A stretch of DNA of 64,000 nucleotides from positions 2,134,001 to 2,198,000 of the forward strand of contig NZ_CP129968.2 of NCBI RefSeq assembly GCF_030503875.2, in the 5' to 3' direction. The notes under the pieces are model-generated. The model saw only the letters and a list, made by a program, of their open reading frames with translations, was not told the DNA's origin and did not search any database. Position numbers and translations under genes: made by a program. Below are positions 52,603 to 62,841 of the stretch, in pieces (within the stretch, counting starts at the first letter, position 1; the number at the start of each line of letters is the position of its first letter). This stretch comes from Marivirga arenosa. Lineage in GTDB: Bacteria; Bacteroidota; Bacteroidia; Cytophagales; Cyclobacteriaceae.

Positions 52603-54744
52603 ATGGCTATACCAAATGCAATAAAAAAAACATTCAATCTACCTGATGGTAGAGAAATTAGTATCGAAACAGGGAAGTTAGCTAAACAAGCTGACGGATC
52701 AGTTGAAGTTAGAATGGGAGATACCATTTTATTAGCAACCGTTGTTTCAAATAAAGAGGCTAGAGAGGGAGTAGATTTCCTTCCAATGTCTGTAGATTAC
52801 CAAGAAAAATTTGCTTCATCTGGAAAAATACCAGGTGGATTCCTTAAAAGAGAAGGAAAATTATCTGACTATGAAGTTTTAACATCAAGATTAGTAGATA
52901 GAGCATTAAGACCTTTATTCCCTTCTGATTACCATGCAGAAACACAGGTTTTCATACAATTATTCTCTTTAGGAGAAAATGACTTACCTGATGCATTAGC
53001 GGCATTAGCAGCTTCAGCTGCACTTACTGCTTCCGATATACCATTTGCAGGCCCGATCTCTGAAGTAAGAGTGGCTCGTGTTGATGGTAAAATGATTGTT
53101 AATCCTGATGCTAAGCAATTAGAAGAATCTGACATCGATATGATTATCGCAGCCACCATGGATAATATCATGATGGTAGAAGGAGAGATGGAAGAAATTT
53201 CAGAAGAAGAAATGGTGGAAGCCATCAATTTCGCACATGATGCCATCAAAATCCAATGTCAGGCACAATTAGATTTAGCAAAAGATGCTGGTAAAACTGA
53301 AAAACGTGAATACAACCACGAAGAAGAGCCAGATGCTGAATTAGAAAAAGAAATTTTTGACAAATACTATCAACAGTTTTACGATATAGCGGCTAAAGGC
53401 TTGGCAGATAAGCATGAAAGAGCGAGACTATTCTCTGAAATTAAAGATGGATATTTTGAATCTTTACCAGAAGAGACAGAAATAAGCTTAACATTAGCAA
53501 AAAGCTATTTAAATGCTACACAGAAAAAAGCGATTAGAAATGCTACTTTAGAAACGCGTAGTCGCTTGGATGGTAGAAAATTAGACGAGATCAGACCAAT
53601 TTGGAGTGAGGTAGATTACTTACCATCGGCTCACGGTTCCGCGGTATTTACCAGAGGTGAAACTCAATCATTAACTACTGTTACATTAGGTACTAAACTT
53701 GATGAGCAGATGATTGATGGAGCTGTACATTCTGGCTACAATAAATTCATCTTGCATTATAACTTCCCGGCATTCTCAACTGGAGAAGCAAGACCAAATA
53801 GAGGTCCTGGTAGAAGAGAAGTAGGGCACGGTAATTTAGCAATGCGTGCTTTAAAGCAAGTAATTCCTTCACCAGAAGATTTACCTTATACTATTAGAGT
53901 CGTTTCAGATATCTTAGAATCAAATGGTTCTTCATCTATGGCTACTGTTTGTGCTGGTTCATTAGGATTAATGGACGCAGGTATCCCTATTAAATCCGCA
54001 GTTTCAGGTATTGCTATGGGATTAATCTCTGATGCTGAAACAGGGAAATATGCTATCCTTTCAGACATCCTAGGTGATGAAGATCATATCGGAGATATGG
54101 ACTTTAAAGTAACGGGTACTGAAAAAGGGATCACAGCTTGCCAGATGGACATTAAAGTAGATGGTTTGTCATCAGAGTTAATGATGGAAGCCTTAAACCA
54201 AGCAAAAGCAGGTCGTGATCATATCAGAAATGAGATGGCTAAAACAATTGCTGCTCCAAGAGAAGATTATAAACCAAATGCTCCTAGAGTGGTTAACATT
54301 GAGATCGATAGAGAAATGATTGGTGCTGTAATTGGTCCTGGTGGAAAAGTTGTTCAAGAAATCCAGAAAACTACAGGAGCAACTGTTGTGATTGAAGAAA
54401 CTGAAAAAGGTGGTAAAATCAATGTATTTGCTGTTAATAAGGAATCTTTAGATGCTGCAGTTAAATGGATAAAAGGCATTGTTGCTAAACCTGAAGTAGG
54501 TGAGGTATACGATGGTGTTGTGAAAGCAATTCAACCATACGGTGCTTTTGTTGAGATTATGCCTGGTAAAGATGGTCTTTTACATATTTCAGAGATCAAA
54601 CATGAGAAAATTGAAAATATGGAAGGAGTTTTAGAAATCGGAGAAGAAGTAAAAGTGAAGTTGATCGATATCGACAAAAAGACTGGAAAATTAAGATTAT
54701 CGAGAAAGGTATTATTACCTAAACCAGAAAAAGAAGAGAAATAA
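52603..54744 (+). CDS. pnp: Polyribonucleotide nucleotidyltransferase (PNPase)
   Basis: PNPase degrades RNA 3'-5' by phosphorolysis and can add tails. The 713 residues show two RNase PH domains: the first with [14 protein letters not shown], the second with the active site [23 protein letters not shown]. Between them lies a helical linker. A KH domain (about 565-620, [16 protein letters not shown]) and an S1 domain (about 628-700, [18 protein letters not shown]) end the protein. The C-terminus is short. It is expressed from the region after the rpsO terminator. Confidence 0.97.
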   Translation: MAIPNAIKKTFNLPDGREISIETGKLAKQADGSVEVRMGDTILLATVVSNKEAREGVDFLPMSVDYQEKFASSGKIPGGFLKREGKLSDYEVLTSRLVDRALRPLFPSDYHAETQVFIQLFSLGENDLPDALAALAASAALTASDIPFAGPISEVRVARVDGKMIVNPDAKQLEESDIDMIIAATMDNIMMVEGEMEEISEEEMVEAINFAHDAIKIQCQAQLDLAKDAGKTEKREYNHEEEPDAELEKEIFDKYYQQFYDIAAKGLADKHERARLFSEIKDGYFESLPEETEISLTLAKSYLNATQKKAIRNATLETRSRLDGRKLDEIRPIWSEVDYLPSAHGSAVFTRGETQSLTTVTLGTKLDEQMIDGAVHSGYNKFILHYNFPAFSTGEARPNRGPGRREVGHGNLAMRALKQVIPSPEDLPYTIRVVSDILESNGSSSMATVCAGSLGLMDAGIPIKSAVSGIAMGLISDAETGKYAILSDILGDEDHIGDMDFKVTGTEKGITACQMDIKVDGLSSELMMEALNQAKAGRDHIRNEMAKTIAAPREDYKPNAPRVVNIEIDREMIGAVIGPGGKVVQEIQKTTGATVVIEETEKGGKINVFAVNKESLDAAVKWIKGIVAKPEVGEVYDGVVKAIQPYGAFVEIMPGKDGLLHISEIKHEKIENMEGVLEIGEEVKVKLIDIDKKTGKLRLSRKVLLPKPEKEEK

Positions 54745-54847
54745 TTTCTTTTTTATCTAATAATTTACATTTTTGGTATAGGGAAGGAACTGTTTAGTGA
54801 ATTCCCTATGTTAAGAGTTCGTTTAAGTTTAAATCAAAAAATAATTA

Positions 54848-55711
54848 ATGAGACAGCTCAAGATTAGCAAGCAAATCACCAATCGGGAGAGTCAATCCCT
54901 CGATAAATACTTACAAGAAATAGGGAAAGTAGATTTGTTAACTCCGGACGAGGAAGTAGATTTAGCCGTTAGGATTAAACAAGGTGATCAACTTGCACTT
55001 GAAAAATTGACTAAAGCCAATTTGCGTTTCGTAGTGTCTGTGGCCAAACAATATCAGAATCAAGGTTTATCCTTAGGAGACTTGATTAATGAAGGAAACT
55101 TAGGTTTGATCAAGGCAGCTCAAAGGTTTGACGAAACCAGAGGTTTTAAATTCATTTCTTATGCAGTATGGTGGATCAGACAGTCCATATTGCAAGCATT
55201 GGCGGAGCAATCTCGTATTGTTCGTCTTCCATTGAATAGAGTAGGATCTTTAAATAAGATTTCAAAAACCTTCTCTACCTTGGAGCAAAAGTTTGAAAGA
55301 GAGCCATCTCCGGATGAGCTTGCTGAAGTTTTAGAGGTTACTTCAAATGAAGTAGTTGATACTATGAAAATCTCTGGTCGTCACGTATCTATGGATGCAC
55401 CTTTTGTACAAGGTGAGGAAAATAGTCTTCTAGACGTATTAGAAAATGACGGTGAAGAATCTCCTGATGATGAATTAATGAATGATTCATTGAGAAGAGA
55501 GGTACAGAGAGCTTTATCTACTTTAACTCAAAGAGAGGCTGACGTTATCACTTTGTACTTTGGATTGAATGGTGAGCATTCGATGACTCTTGAAGAGATT
55601 GGAGAGAAATTTAGTTTAACTAGAGAAAGAGTTCGTCAGATTAAAGAAAAAGCAATTAGACGACTTAGACATACATCAAGAAGTAAAGCATTAAAACCTT
55701 ATTTGGGTTAG
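54848..55711 (+). CDS. rpoD: Primary RNA polymerase sigma factor
   Basis: This is the 287-residue housekeeping sigma of the short Bacteroidota type, without region 1.1. Region 1.2 starts near 18 ([19 protein letters not shown]). Region 2 shows [38 protein letters not shown] and the -10-recognition stretch [10 protein letters not shown]. Region 3 is at about 125-200. Region 4 (about 220-285) ends with the -35-type [22 protein letters not shown]. It recognises the TAnnTTTG type of promoter seen in this window. It is monocistronic with a terminator. Confidence 0.96.
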   Translation: MRQLKISKQITNRESQSLDKYLQEIGKVDLLTPDEEVDLAVRIKQGDQLALEKLTKANLRFVVSVAKQYQNQGLSLGDLINEGNLGLIKAAQRFDETRGFKFISYAVWWIRQSILQALAEQSRIVRLPLNRVGSLNKISKTFSTLEQKFEREPSPDELAEVLEVTSNEVVDTMKISGRHVSMDAPFVQGEENSLLDVLENDGEESPDDELMNDSLRREVQRALSTLTQREADVITLYFGLNGEHSMTLEEIGEKFSLTRERVRQIKEKAIRRLRHTSRSKALKPYLG

Positions 55712-55738
55712 TTTTTACGTAACATATGATACATAAAG

Positions 55739-55763
55739 AGGTCTTCTAGAAGACCTTTTTTTA
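55739..55763 (+). terminator. Intrinsic terminator of the primary sigma gene
   Basis: The perfect palindrome AGGTCTTCTAGAAGACCT (55739-55756) is followed by a T run. It lies 27 bases after the stop codon. Confidence 0.85.
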
Positions 55764-55831
55764 TTTTATTTATTAAATTTACATCTGTTTTTGCAGAGAA
55801 CCGTAACATAACTCAGAAACTATTAAACGAT

Positions 55832-56800
55832 ATGACAGAGGAAAAAGTAAAAGTATTAATAATAGGATCAGGACCTGCAGGATATACTGCTGCTATTTAT
55901 GCTGCAAGAGCAGGTCTGAAACCAGTACTTTATCAAGGTGGACAGCCAGGTGGACAATTAACCATAACCAATGATGTTGAAAATTACCCTGGTTATCCTG
56001 ATGGAATTAACGGACCTCAAATGATGGTTGATTTCCAAAAACAGGCAGAAAGATTTGGAACTGATGTCAGATTTGGTTTAGCTACAAAAGTTGATTTCAG
56101 TGGTTATCCTCATAAAGTTATTATTGATGATAAGCATGAAATTACAGCTAATGCTGTGATTATTTCTACAGGAGCTTCTGCCAAATGGTTAGGATTAGAA
56201 TCTGAGCAAAGATTAAATGGTATGGGCGTTTCTGCCTGTGCTGTTTGCGATGGATTCTTTTACAAAGGACAAGATGTTGTGGTTGTTGGTGCTGGTGATA
56301 CAGCAGCAGAAGAAGCTACTTATCTATCTAACATTTGTAATAAGGTTACAATGTTGGTAAGAAGAGATGAAATGAGAGCTTCTAAAATCATGCAAAGAAG
56401 AGTTGAAAAAGCTAAAAATATAGAGGTACTGTGGAATACTGAAACGGAAGAAGTTTTAGGTAAAGATGCGGTAGAGGGTGTTAGAGTCGTCAATAATGTA
56501 ACGGGTGAAAAATCAGAAATTAAAGCTACTGGTTTCTTTGTTGCTATTGGTCATAAACCAAATACCGAAATTTTTAAAGATTATTTAGATTTAAATGAGG
56601 CGGGTTACATCCTTACTAAAGCAGGAAGTACAAAAACAAAAGTTGAAGGTGTTTTTGCTTCTGGTGATGCTCAGGATTTTACCTATCGTCAAGCTGTAAC
56701 GGCTGCAGGTACTGGTTGTATGGCTGCATTAGATGCAGAGCGTTTCTTAGCTGAAAAGGAAGATGAACTGGAACAGCAAGAAGTAGCTGAGAAGGCTTAA
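55832..56800 (+). CDS. trxB: Thioredoxin reductase
   Basis: TrxB uses NADPH and FAD to reduce thioredoxin. The 322 residues show the FAD motif IIGSGPAGYTAAIYAARAGL, the redox pair Cys136 and Cys139 (ACAVCDG), and the NADPH motif VVGAGDTAAEEA. The FAD tail GVFASGDAQDFTYRQAVTAAGTGCMAA ends the fold. Length is normal with a short acidic tail. It is followed by a long hairpin terminator. Confidence 0.96.
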   Translation: MTEEKVKVLIIGSGPAGYTAAIYAARAGLKPVLYQGGQPGGQLTITNDVENYPGYPDGINGPQMMVDFQKQAERFGTDVRFGLATKVDFSGYPHKVIIDDKHEITANAVIISTGASAKWLGLESEQRLNGMGVSACAVCDGFFYKGQDVVVVGAGDTAAEEATYLSNICNKVTMLVRRDEMRASKIMQRRVEKAKNIEVLWNTETEEVLGKDAVEGVRVVNNVTGEKSEIKATGFFVAIGHKPNTEIFKDYLDLNEAGYILTKAGSTKTKVEGVFASGDAQDFTYRQAVTAAGTGCMAALDAERFLAEKEDELEQQEVAEKA

Positions 56801-56808
56801 TCTTATTT

Positions 56809-56876
56809 AAGAATGTCTTAGATTTTAGGGAATCCTTTAAATTTTATAAGGATACTAAATTTTAAGACATTCTTTT
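56809..56876 (+). terminator. Long cruciform-like terminator after trxB
   Basis: The outer 12-bp stem AAGAATGTCTTA (56809-56820) pairs with TAAGACATTCTT (56863-56874). Inside, TTTAG pairs with CTAAA and ATCCTT with AAGGAT, giving a long interrupted hairpin of about 66 nt ending in a T run. Confidence 0.8.
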
Positions 56877-56900
56877 TTTATTCAAAAATCAATGTTCAAA

Positions 56901-56932
56901 CATCTTATGTAGTAGTATGTTTGTATAAGATG
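56901..56932 (+). promoter_or_regulatory. bshB1 promoter with inverted repeat
   Basis: The -7 box TATGTTTG (56916-56923) fits TAnnTTTG exactly; a weaker TTC lies 18 bases before it. An inverted repeat, CATCTTAT (56901-56908) and ATAAGATG (56925-56932), brackets the -7 box. This suggests an operator. Confidence 0.5.
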
Positions 56933-56949
56933 ATATTACTTTTTAATTT

Positions 56950-57669
56950 ATGAAATTAGATATACTAGCCTTTGCGGCTCATCCGGATGATGTAGAATTA
57001 GCTTGTTCAGGTACGCTTGCAAAACATGCTGAAATGGGAGAGAATGTCGGTATCATTGATCTGACAAGAGGTGAAATGGGTACTAGAGGAACTCCTGAAA
57101 AAAGAATGGAAGAAGCAGCAAAAAGTGCAGAAATATTAGGGCTTAAGGTAAGAGAGAACCTAGGTTTTAAAGATGCATTTTTTAAAAATGATTTGGAGCA
57201 TCAAACTGAGATTGTAAAAAAGATTAGACAGTATCAGCCTAAAATAGTTTTGGCTAATGCTATTTCAGATCGCCATCCTGATCATGGTAGGGCATCAGAA
57301 TTGTTATCTGAATCAGTGTTTTTAGCAGGCCTAAAGCAATTTGAAACTAAGGATGATAAAGGGAGTATTCAAGAAGCATACAGACCTTCACAGGTATACC
57401 ATTATATTCAAAGCATTCCTATTAAACCAGATTTTGTGGTTGATGTAAGCGAGCAGTGGGATAAGAAAATGAATTCTATTAAAGCCTTCGACTCACAATT
57501 CTATAAACCTGGATCTGAAGAACCAGAAACTTATATATCCAGCCCTAGATTTATGAAAATGGTTGAAGCCAGAGCTATGGAATTTGGTCAAATCATTGGA
57601 GTGGATTACGCAGAAGGATATACCATTGAAAGATATCTTGGAGTAAAAGACTTAAATGGTCTAATTTAA
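56950..57669 (+). CDS. bshB1: Bacillithiol biosynthesis deacetylase BshB1
   Basis: BshB1 removes the acetyl group from GlcNAc-malate during bacillithiol synthesis. The 239-residue PIG-L/LmbE protein has the zinc motif AAHPDDVE, the second ligand region DRHPDHGRAS, and the conserved LTRGEMGTRG. Length is normal. With trxB upstream it forms a local thiol-redox pair. The gene's stop overlaps the convergent glycosyltransferase by four bases. General LmbE deacetylase is the alternative. Confidence 0.93.
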   Translation: MKLDILAFAAHPDDVELACSGTLAKHAEMGENVGIIDLTRGEMGTRGTPEKRMEEAAKSAEILGLKVRENLGFKDAFFKNDLEHQTEIVKKIRQYQPKIVLANAISDRHPDHGRASELLSESVFLAGLKQFETKDDKGSIQEAYRPSQVYHYIQSIPIKPDFVVDVSEQWDKKMNSIKAFDSQFYKPGSEEPETYISSPRFMKMVEARAMEFGQIIGVDYAEGYTIERYLGVKDLNGLI

Positions 57670-58892
57670 TTACCAGAATCAATATCCAACTGTCTGTAAA
57701 TTTTTAAAAGCTCTAAGGCAGTTGGATTTTGATTTATTTCATATCCTAATTCAACTAATAAGGCTGTTGCTTGCGCGGTCAATAATTTTTCATGAAACTG
57801 ATTATCTCGTAAATAGTGAACAAGTTTTAGCATTTTAAATCCATTAAACCATTCGAAAAACCTTTGCTTAAAATGGGTTTGATTCTTAGATTGAGATTGA
57901 ATTTTATTTAATTCTGTTTCCAATCCATTTTCAATTAAGAATGATTTTATTGTTGAATAGAAATCGCTGATATTACTTTTGATATTGATTTCGTTCATAA
58001 ATGCTTTTATGATCTTAAAACATTCAAAATCATAAGTTAAATTTAAGTCTTTGGTATTATTTTGATGCTCTTGCATGGCCCTTCCTGTACCAAAAGGGAC
58101 TCGATCAGAAATTCTAGCTGAGGGAATCACCTTTGTAGAAGTGATGGTGTGAAAATTACCTAAAGGAATGATTTTATGTAGAAAATAAAAGTCTTCTCCA
58201 GCTTTTCTTTGATTCATTCCGCCTTGTTTTTGATAAACGGATGACCTTGCAGCCATGCTCGAACCAATCGTATGATACGCAAAAGGATAATCGGTGTATT
58301 TTAATGCTTGTATGTAATAACGTAGATGAAGTTCGTATAGAATTATAGGTTCATTTAAATTTCCATCTTCATTAGTTTCTGGATGTTCATAATGGATAGA
58401 GGCAGCATTACAATCTGGATATTTTAAAAAGTGATTTTCTATTTCACATAAGTAATTCTTCTCACATAAACTGTCTGCATCAAAACATAGAATAACACCA
58501 TCTTGATTTATGGAATTAAATCTATAGGCAGCTTCGTCCATTCCAATTTTACGAGCTAATCCAACCCCAGCTTTTTTTTTAGGGAGATCAAATGCTTCAA
58601 TTATCTGGATTTCTAAATCTGATGTGTTTTGAATTATAAATTTGTTGATTTGGTCTACCGTTTTCCTACTATTTTCTTTGATCGTTTCACTTGCGTTTTC
58701 AGCATGGTTTATTACCAAAATCACTTCAACGCCTTTTTTTGTTGGATTACACTGAGCTAAAGATTCTAAAGTTGGTCTTATGTCAGGTTCATTGAATACC
58801 GGAATTACAACCCTAATGAAAGTGCCTGGCCTACTTTCTGACTTGATAAATCTTTTTGGGTAGGCATACCTATCGAAATATAAATCAGACAT
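57666..58892 (-). CDS. Family 2 glycosyltransferase
   Basis: The 408-residue cytosolic protein has a GT-A domain starting near 25 (FIRVVIPVFNEPDIRPTLESL), with the DxD motif in CFDADSLCEKN and an acceptor region with GEDFYFLHK. A C-terminal helical part (about 270-405) of unknown role follows. There is no transmembrane helix. Donor and acceptor are unknown. It is downstream of pdxH, with the start overlapping the pdxH stop by one base, so the two form an operon. Confidence 0.82.
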   Translation of the reverse strand: MSDLYFDRYAYPKRFIKSESRPGTFIRVVIPVFNEPDIRPTLESLAQCNPTKKGVEVILVINHAENASETIKENSRKTVDQINKFIIQNTSDLEIQIIEAFDLPKKKAGVGLARKIGMDEAAYRFNSINQDGVILCFDADSLCEKNYLCEIENHFLKYPDCNAASIHYEHPETNEDGNLNEPIILYELHLRYYIQALKYTDYPFAYHTIGSSMAARSSVYQKQGGMNQRKAGEDFYFLHKIIPLGNFHTITSTKVIPSARISDRVPFGTGRAMQEHQNNTKDLNLTYDFECFKIIKAFMNEINIKSNISDFYSTIKSFLIENGLETELNKIQSQSKNQTHFKQRFFEWFNGFKMLKLVHYLRDNQFHEKLLTAQATALLVELGYEINQNPTALELLKIYRQLDIDSGN

Positions 58893-59533
58893 TAAGGTGC
58901 TAGTCTTTCAATCTTCCAACTATCGTTATCAATTAATGTATATTGAATTCTATCATGTAATCTACTGGGTCTTCCTTGCCAGAATTCTATTAACGATGGT
59001 TTTACAGAATAGCCTCCCCAATGTGGTGGTCGATCTATTTCTCTATCTTTAAATCTTAATTCAATTTCAGCTAATCTCTTATCTAACTCTTCTCTATTTT
59101 CGATTACTTCACTTTGAGGTGACACCCACGCGCCAATTCTGCTACCTCTGGGTCTACTTTGAAAATAAGCATCACTTACCTCAGAAGAAACTTTTTTCAC
59201 TTCTCCTTCAATTCGTACTTGTCGTTCTAGTTCTGGCCAGAAAAAATTTAGAGAAACATTATGGTTTTTAATCATCTGTCTTCCTTTAGAACTATTGTAG
59301 TTAGTATAAAAAACGAATTCGCTATTCTCTACTCCTTTAAGTAATACAACTCTAGAGCTAGGTTTATCATTTGATATAGTCGATAAGGTCATGGCATTGG
59401 GCTCCATAATTTCAGCCTTTAAAGCCATATTAAACCAAATTAAAAATTGGTCTATAGGATTTTTATCAACTTCTGAAATGCTTAAACTTCTAGCATTATA
59501 TTCCTTTCTTATATCTGCAATAGATTGACTCAT
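58892..59533 (-). CDS. pdxH: Pyridoxamine 5'-phosphate oxidase
   Basis: PdxH oxidises PNP and PMP to pyridoxal 5'-phosphate using FMN and oxygen. The 213 residues match the family along the whole length: FNMALKAEIMEPNAMTLST, SSRVVLLKGV, FYTNYNSSKGRQ, FFWPELERQVRIEG, the SRPRGSRIGAW motif, PPHWGG and the C-terminal FWQGRPSRLHDR and ERLAP. It heads a two-gene unit with a glycosyltransferase. Confidence 0.97.
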   Translation of the reverse strand: MSQSIADIRKEYNARSLSISEVDKNPIDQFLIWFNMALKAEIMEPNAMTLSTISNDKPSSRVVLLKGVENSEFVFYTNYNSSKGRQMIKNHNVSLNFFWPELERQVRIEGEVKKVSSEVSDAYFQSRPRGSRIGAWVSPQSEVIENREELDKRLAEIELRFKDREIDRPPHWGGYSVKPSLIEFWQGRPSRLHDRIQYTLIDNDSWKIERLAP

Positions 59534-59662
59534 TATATCTGACTTATTGATAATTCTTTAATGAAAAATTCCACAATCATTAGTGGGTTAATAATTTTAA
59601 AATTATTATTGTTTCAAATTGTTTCCAATAAAAGGGTCATAAATAGTTAAAGAAATTATCTA

Positions 59663-60247
59663 ATGAAATTAAGAATTGATTTAAAAGCAGATAGTAGTCA
59701 AGAATGGGTAGATACAGTTATGGCAGATTTTGATAGTTTCTTACAAGATCATGCAAATTGTGAAAGAAAAGCTTCAGGAATGGCTATGAGTTTTGTGGCT
59801 AAATTTCCTGACAGACTTGAAATTATTCCAGAGCTAATTGACACCGCGGTAGAGGAATTGGAGCATTTTAGAGATGTATACGCTATTATGAAAGCTAAAG
59901 GAATTCAACTACCTCATAAAATTGAAAAAGATTACTATGTTGATGATTTGATCAAAACCTGTAGATCGGGTAGGGAAGAGCGTTTTATGGATAGGCTATT
60001 ACTGGCCTCTTTAGTAGAAACCAGAGGAGCTGAAAGGTTTAGATTAATCTATGAAGCTTTACCTGAAGGTGATTTGAAAAAATTTTATCATCGCCTGTGG
60101 GCATCTGAGGCCAAACATGGAGAAATTTTTGTCGATATGGCGTTACAATATTTTGAAAAGGAAGAAGTATATTCTAGATTAGAAGAAATGAGTGAAGAGG
60201 AAGCTAAAATTTTAAAAGCCCTTCCTCTAAAAGCTGCACTTCATTAA
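59663..60247 (+). CDS. miaE: tRNA-(ms2io6A)-hydroxylase MiaE
   Basis: MiaE hydroxylates the isopentenyl group of modified A37 in tRNAs, using a diiron centre. The 194-residue four-helix protein carries the iron ligands in NCERKA (Glu34), EELEH (Glu65, His68), VETRGAE (Glu119) and SEAKH (Glu149, His152). Spacing matches the family. The stop is directly followed by the start of the YqgE gene. Confidence 0.92.
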   Translation: MKLRIDLKADSSQEWVDTVMADFDSFLQDHANCERKASGMAMSFVAKFPDRLEIIPELIDTAVEELEHFRDVYAIMKAKGIQLPHKIEKDYYVDDLIKTCRSGREERFMDRLLLASLVETRGAERFRLIYEALPEGDLKKFYHRLWASEAKHGEIFVDMALQYFEKEEVYSRLEEMSEEEAKILKALPLKAALH

Positions 60248-60826
60248 ATGGAATATTTTGAGTTTAAAAATATAGAACAACCTCAGAAAGGAGACCTTCT
60301 TTTATCTGAACCTTTTTTACCCGATCAGAACTTTGAGCGGACTGTGATATTGTTATGTGAGCACAATGAAGAAGGCTCTTTCGGTTTCGTATTAAATAAA
60401 TTATCCATTCTTAAAGTAGATGAAGTGTTAGATGAAATAGGTCCATTTGAAGCCGATTTGTTTGTAGGTGGACCTGTACAACAAAATACACTTCACTTTA
60501 TTCATGATATAGATGAATTAAAAGAAGGAGGACAGAAAATTCGTGATGGATTGTATTGGGGAGGGAGTTTTGATGTTTTACAAGCCTTAATGCAAAAAGG
60601 TAAATTAGAAAATGAAAAATCCAGATTTTTTGTTGGTTACAGTGGCTGGTCAGAAAATCAATTGCAGGAGGAAATAGATCACAATAGCTGGATAATTGCC
60701 CGAGGTGTTCATCCTTCCTATATATTTAATAGCCCGCCCGAAACCCTTTGGAAGAGTATTTTAGAAAAAATGGGAGGCAGATTTAAAATTTATGCCAATT
60801 ACCCTTCCGATCCCAATCTTAATTGA
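60248..60826 (+). CDS. YqgE/AlgH family protein
   Basis: The 192-residue protein has the family motifs: KGDLLLSEPFLPDQNFERTVILLCEHNEEGSFGFVLNK in outline, then VGGPVQQNTLHFIHD and YSGWSENQLQEEI. The family is widespread and of unclear biochemical role; AlgH affects alginate regulation in Pseudomonas. The start codon directly follows the miaE stop, so the two are co-transcribed. Confidence 0.92.
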   Translation: MEYFEFKNIEQPQKGDLLLSEPFLPDQNFERTVILLCEHNEEGSFGFVLNKLSILKVDEVLDEIGPFEADLFVGGPVQQNTLHFIHDIDELKEGGQKIRDGLYWGGSFDVLQALMQKGKLENEKSRFFVGYSGWSENQLQEEIDHNSWIIARGVHPSYIFNSPPETLWKSILEKMGGRFKIYANYPSDPNLN

Positions 60827-60887
60827 TTGAAACTTTTCACATTTTTTAATTAATATTGTACCTTATAATTGATAAATCGAAAGTATT

Positions 60888-62810
60888 ATGTTAGAAGAAA
60901 AAGGTACTTCTGAAAATCCACAAGAAAATAATTCTGAAAAGGATCAAGAGAAGGATAATGTGAAAACCACATCAGAAAATCAAGAAGCTGTTTCAGATAA
61001 AGAAGAAAAAACTGAAGAAATTTCGGAGCAGGAAAACGAAAAAATAGAAAATGCTTCAGATTCAGAAAATGAGGAAGAACAAGATCAAGATGATCATGAA
61101 GAGCTTCCAGACTATTCAGAATTCAGTAAGGAACAGTTAGTTGAGGTAATCAAAGAAATTTCAAAAAGCGATAATTTCAGAAAAGCAGATAGAATTATAA
61201 ATGAAATTAAGCCGCTCTATGATGAAATGTATAATGCTGAAAGAAAAGAAGCATTAGACAAGTTTCTAGCTGAAGGTGGTGAAGAGGCTGATTTTGCCAT
61301 GAAGCATGATGAGCTAAATGAACGTTTCGAAGCAAATTATCAATTATATAGGGATAGAAGAAAAAAACATTATAAGGAGCTTGAACACCAAAAAGACGAG
61401 AACCTTAAAACTAAACAAGCAATATTAGATCGCTTAAGAGAATTAGTCGATAGCGAAGAGACTATCACTGGTTTAAATGTCATTAAAGAAATTCAGAAAG
61501 AGTGGAAAGCAGTTGGTCCGGTTCCTGGAAATCAATCCAAAACGCTTTGGGCTAATTATAATGCCTTATTAGATCGCTATTATGATCAAAGAAGCATTCT
61601 TTTTGAATTAAAAGAGTTAGATAGAAAGAAGAATTTAGATGCGAAATTAAAGCTTTGTGAACAAGCTGAGGAATTAGCACAGTCAGAAGATGTTCCCTAT
61701 GCTATTAAGCATTTAAATGATCTTCATGAAGAGTATAAACATATAGGTCCTGTTCCAAAAGAAGAACAAGAGCCTTTATGGCAAAGATTTAAAGCAGCTT
61801 CAGATGCTATATATGAAAAGCGTAAGGAGTTTGTTAAAAATTTAAAAGAAATACAAACGGAAAACCTTGAAAAGAAAAAGCTAATAATTGAAAAATTGAA
61901 TCCATTTACTGAATTTGATTCTGATAGAATTAAAGAATGGAATGCCAAAACAAAGGAAATATTAGCTATTCAAAAAGAGTGGGAAGCGACAGGGCAAGTG
62001 CCTAAAGAAAATGCCAAAGATATTAATAAAGCCTTCTGGGGTAATTTTAAGCAATTCTTTACCAATAAACATGAGTTCTTTAAGCGTTTAGATAGTATGC
62101 GCGAAGAGAATCTTAAGAAAAAACAGGAATTTGTTAAAAAAGCGCAAGAATTATCTGAAAGCACAGAATGGAATAAAACAGCTGATCAATTAAAAGCACT
62201 ACAGAGACAGTGGAAAGAGGTAGGTCCTGTTCCAGAGAAGTATAGGGAGAGTGTTTACAAAGAATTTAAGGCAGCATGTGACAAATTCTTTGAAAATAAG
62301 CGAGCAGGCTCAAAAGATGCTCAGAAAGAGTATGAGGAAAATCTTAAGGCTAAAAATGACATCATCAATCAAATTAATAATCTGGAACCTGGTGATTTAG
62401 ATCAATTAGAAGCCTATGAGCAAGCTTATGGAAAGATAGGTTTTGTTCCTAAGGAATCAATTCAACAAGCGAAAGAAGATTTCTCAAATGCTATTCAAGG
62501 CTTTATTGAAAAATCTGAAGATGTATTGAATGATGAGCAGAAAGAAAAAGTGAAATTGATGGCGCAAATCACAAAGATTATGGCTGGGCCTAATTCAGAT
62601 CGTAAGCTTAATCAAAAAGAGAATTCAATCCGTAAGAAAATTGGAGATTTGCAAAATGATATTGTGACTTGGAAAAATAATATGGAGTTTTTCGCCTCAT
62701 CAAAGACTGCTGATAAATTCAAAAAAGAATTTGAAGAAAAAATTGAAGATGCAGAAAAAGAAATCTCTCTGTTAAAGAAGCAGTTACGAATCGTTCGTTC
62801 AATTGAATAA
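60888..62810 (+). CDS. DUF349 repeat protein
   Basis: The 640-residue soluble protein has a highly acidic, low-complexity N-terminus (about 1-85) and then a string of DUF349 repeats. Four are clear, each with the wording KEWKAVGPVP or similar (near residues 203, 280, 361 and 442), followed by a helix with WxxFKxxxD. A fifth is degenerate (YEQAYGKIGFVP near 507). A coiled coil closes the protein. Function is unknown; relatives bind RNA or act near translation. It is monocistronic. Confidence 0.87.
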   Translation: MLEEKGTSENPQENNSEKDQEKDNVKTTSENQEAVSDKEEKTEEISEQENEKIENASDSENEEEQDQDDHEELPDYSEFSKEQLVEVIKEISKSDNFRKADRIINEIKPLYDEMYNAERKEALDKFLAEGGEEADFAMKHDELNERFEANYQLYRDRRKKHYKELEHQKDENLKTKQAILDRLRELVDSEETITGLNVIKEIQKEWKAVGPVPGNQSKTLWANYNALLDRYYDQRSILFELKELDRKKNLDAKLKLCEQAEELAQSEDVPYAIKHLNDLHEEYKHIGPVPKEEQEPLWQRFKAASDAIYEKRKEFVKNLKEIQTENLEKKKLIIEKLNPFTEFDSDRIKEWNAKTKEILAIQKEWEATGQVPKENAKDINKAFWGNFKQFFTNKHEFFKRLDSMREENLKKKQEFVKKAQELSESTEWNKTADQLKALQRQWKEVGPVPEKYRESVYKEFKAACDKFFENKRAGSKDAQKEYEENLKAKNDIINQINNLEPGDLDQLEAYEQAYGKIGFVPKESIQQAKEDFSNAIQGFIEKSEDVLNDEQKEKVKLMAQITKIMAGPNSDRKLNQKENSIRKKIGDLQNDIVTWKNNMEFFASSKTADKFKKEFEEKIEDAEKEISLLKKQLRIVRSIE

Positions 62811-62841
62811 AAATTTCTTTAAAATTTTTCTGCAAATGGGT

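Noticed and set aside
52929..53249. 106-codon open frame opposite pnp
   Set aside because: Ser/Ile/Ala-rich composition is a mirror of the pnp coding strand; no independent evidence of a gene.
62809..62829. Hairpin AAAAATTT / AAATTTTT after the DUF349 gene as terminator
   Set aside because: The stem is made only of A-T pairs with a short loop, and it is expected by chance in such AT-rich DNA.
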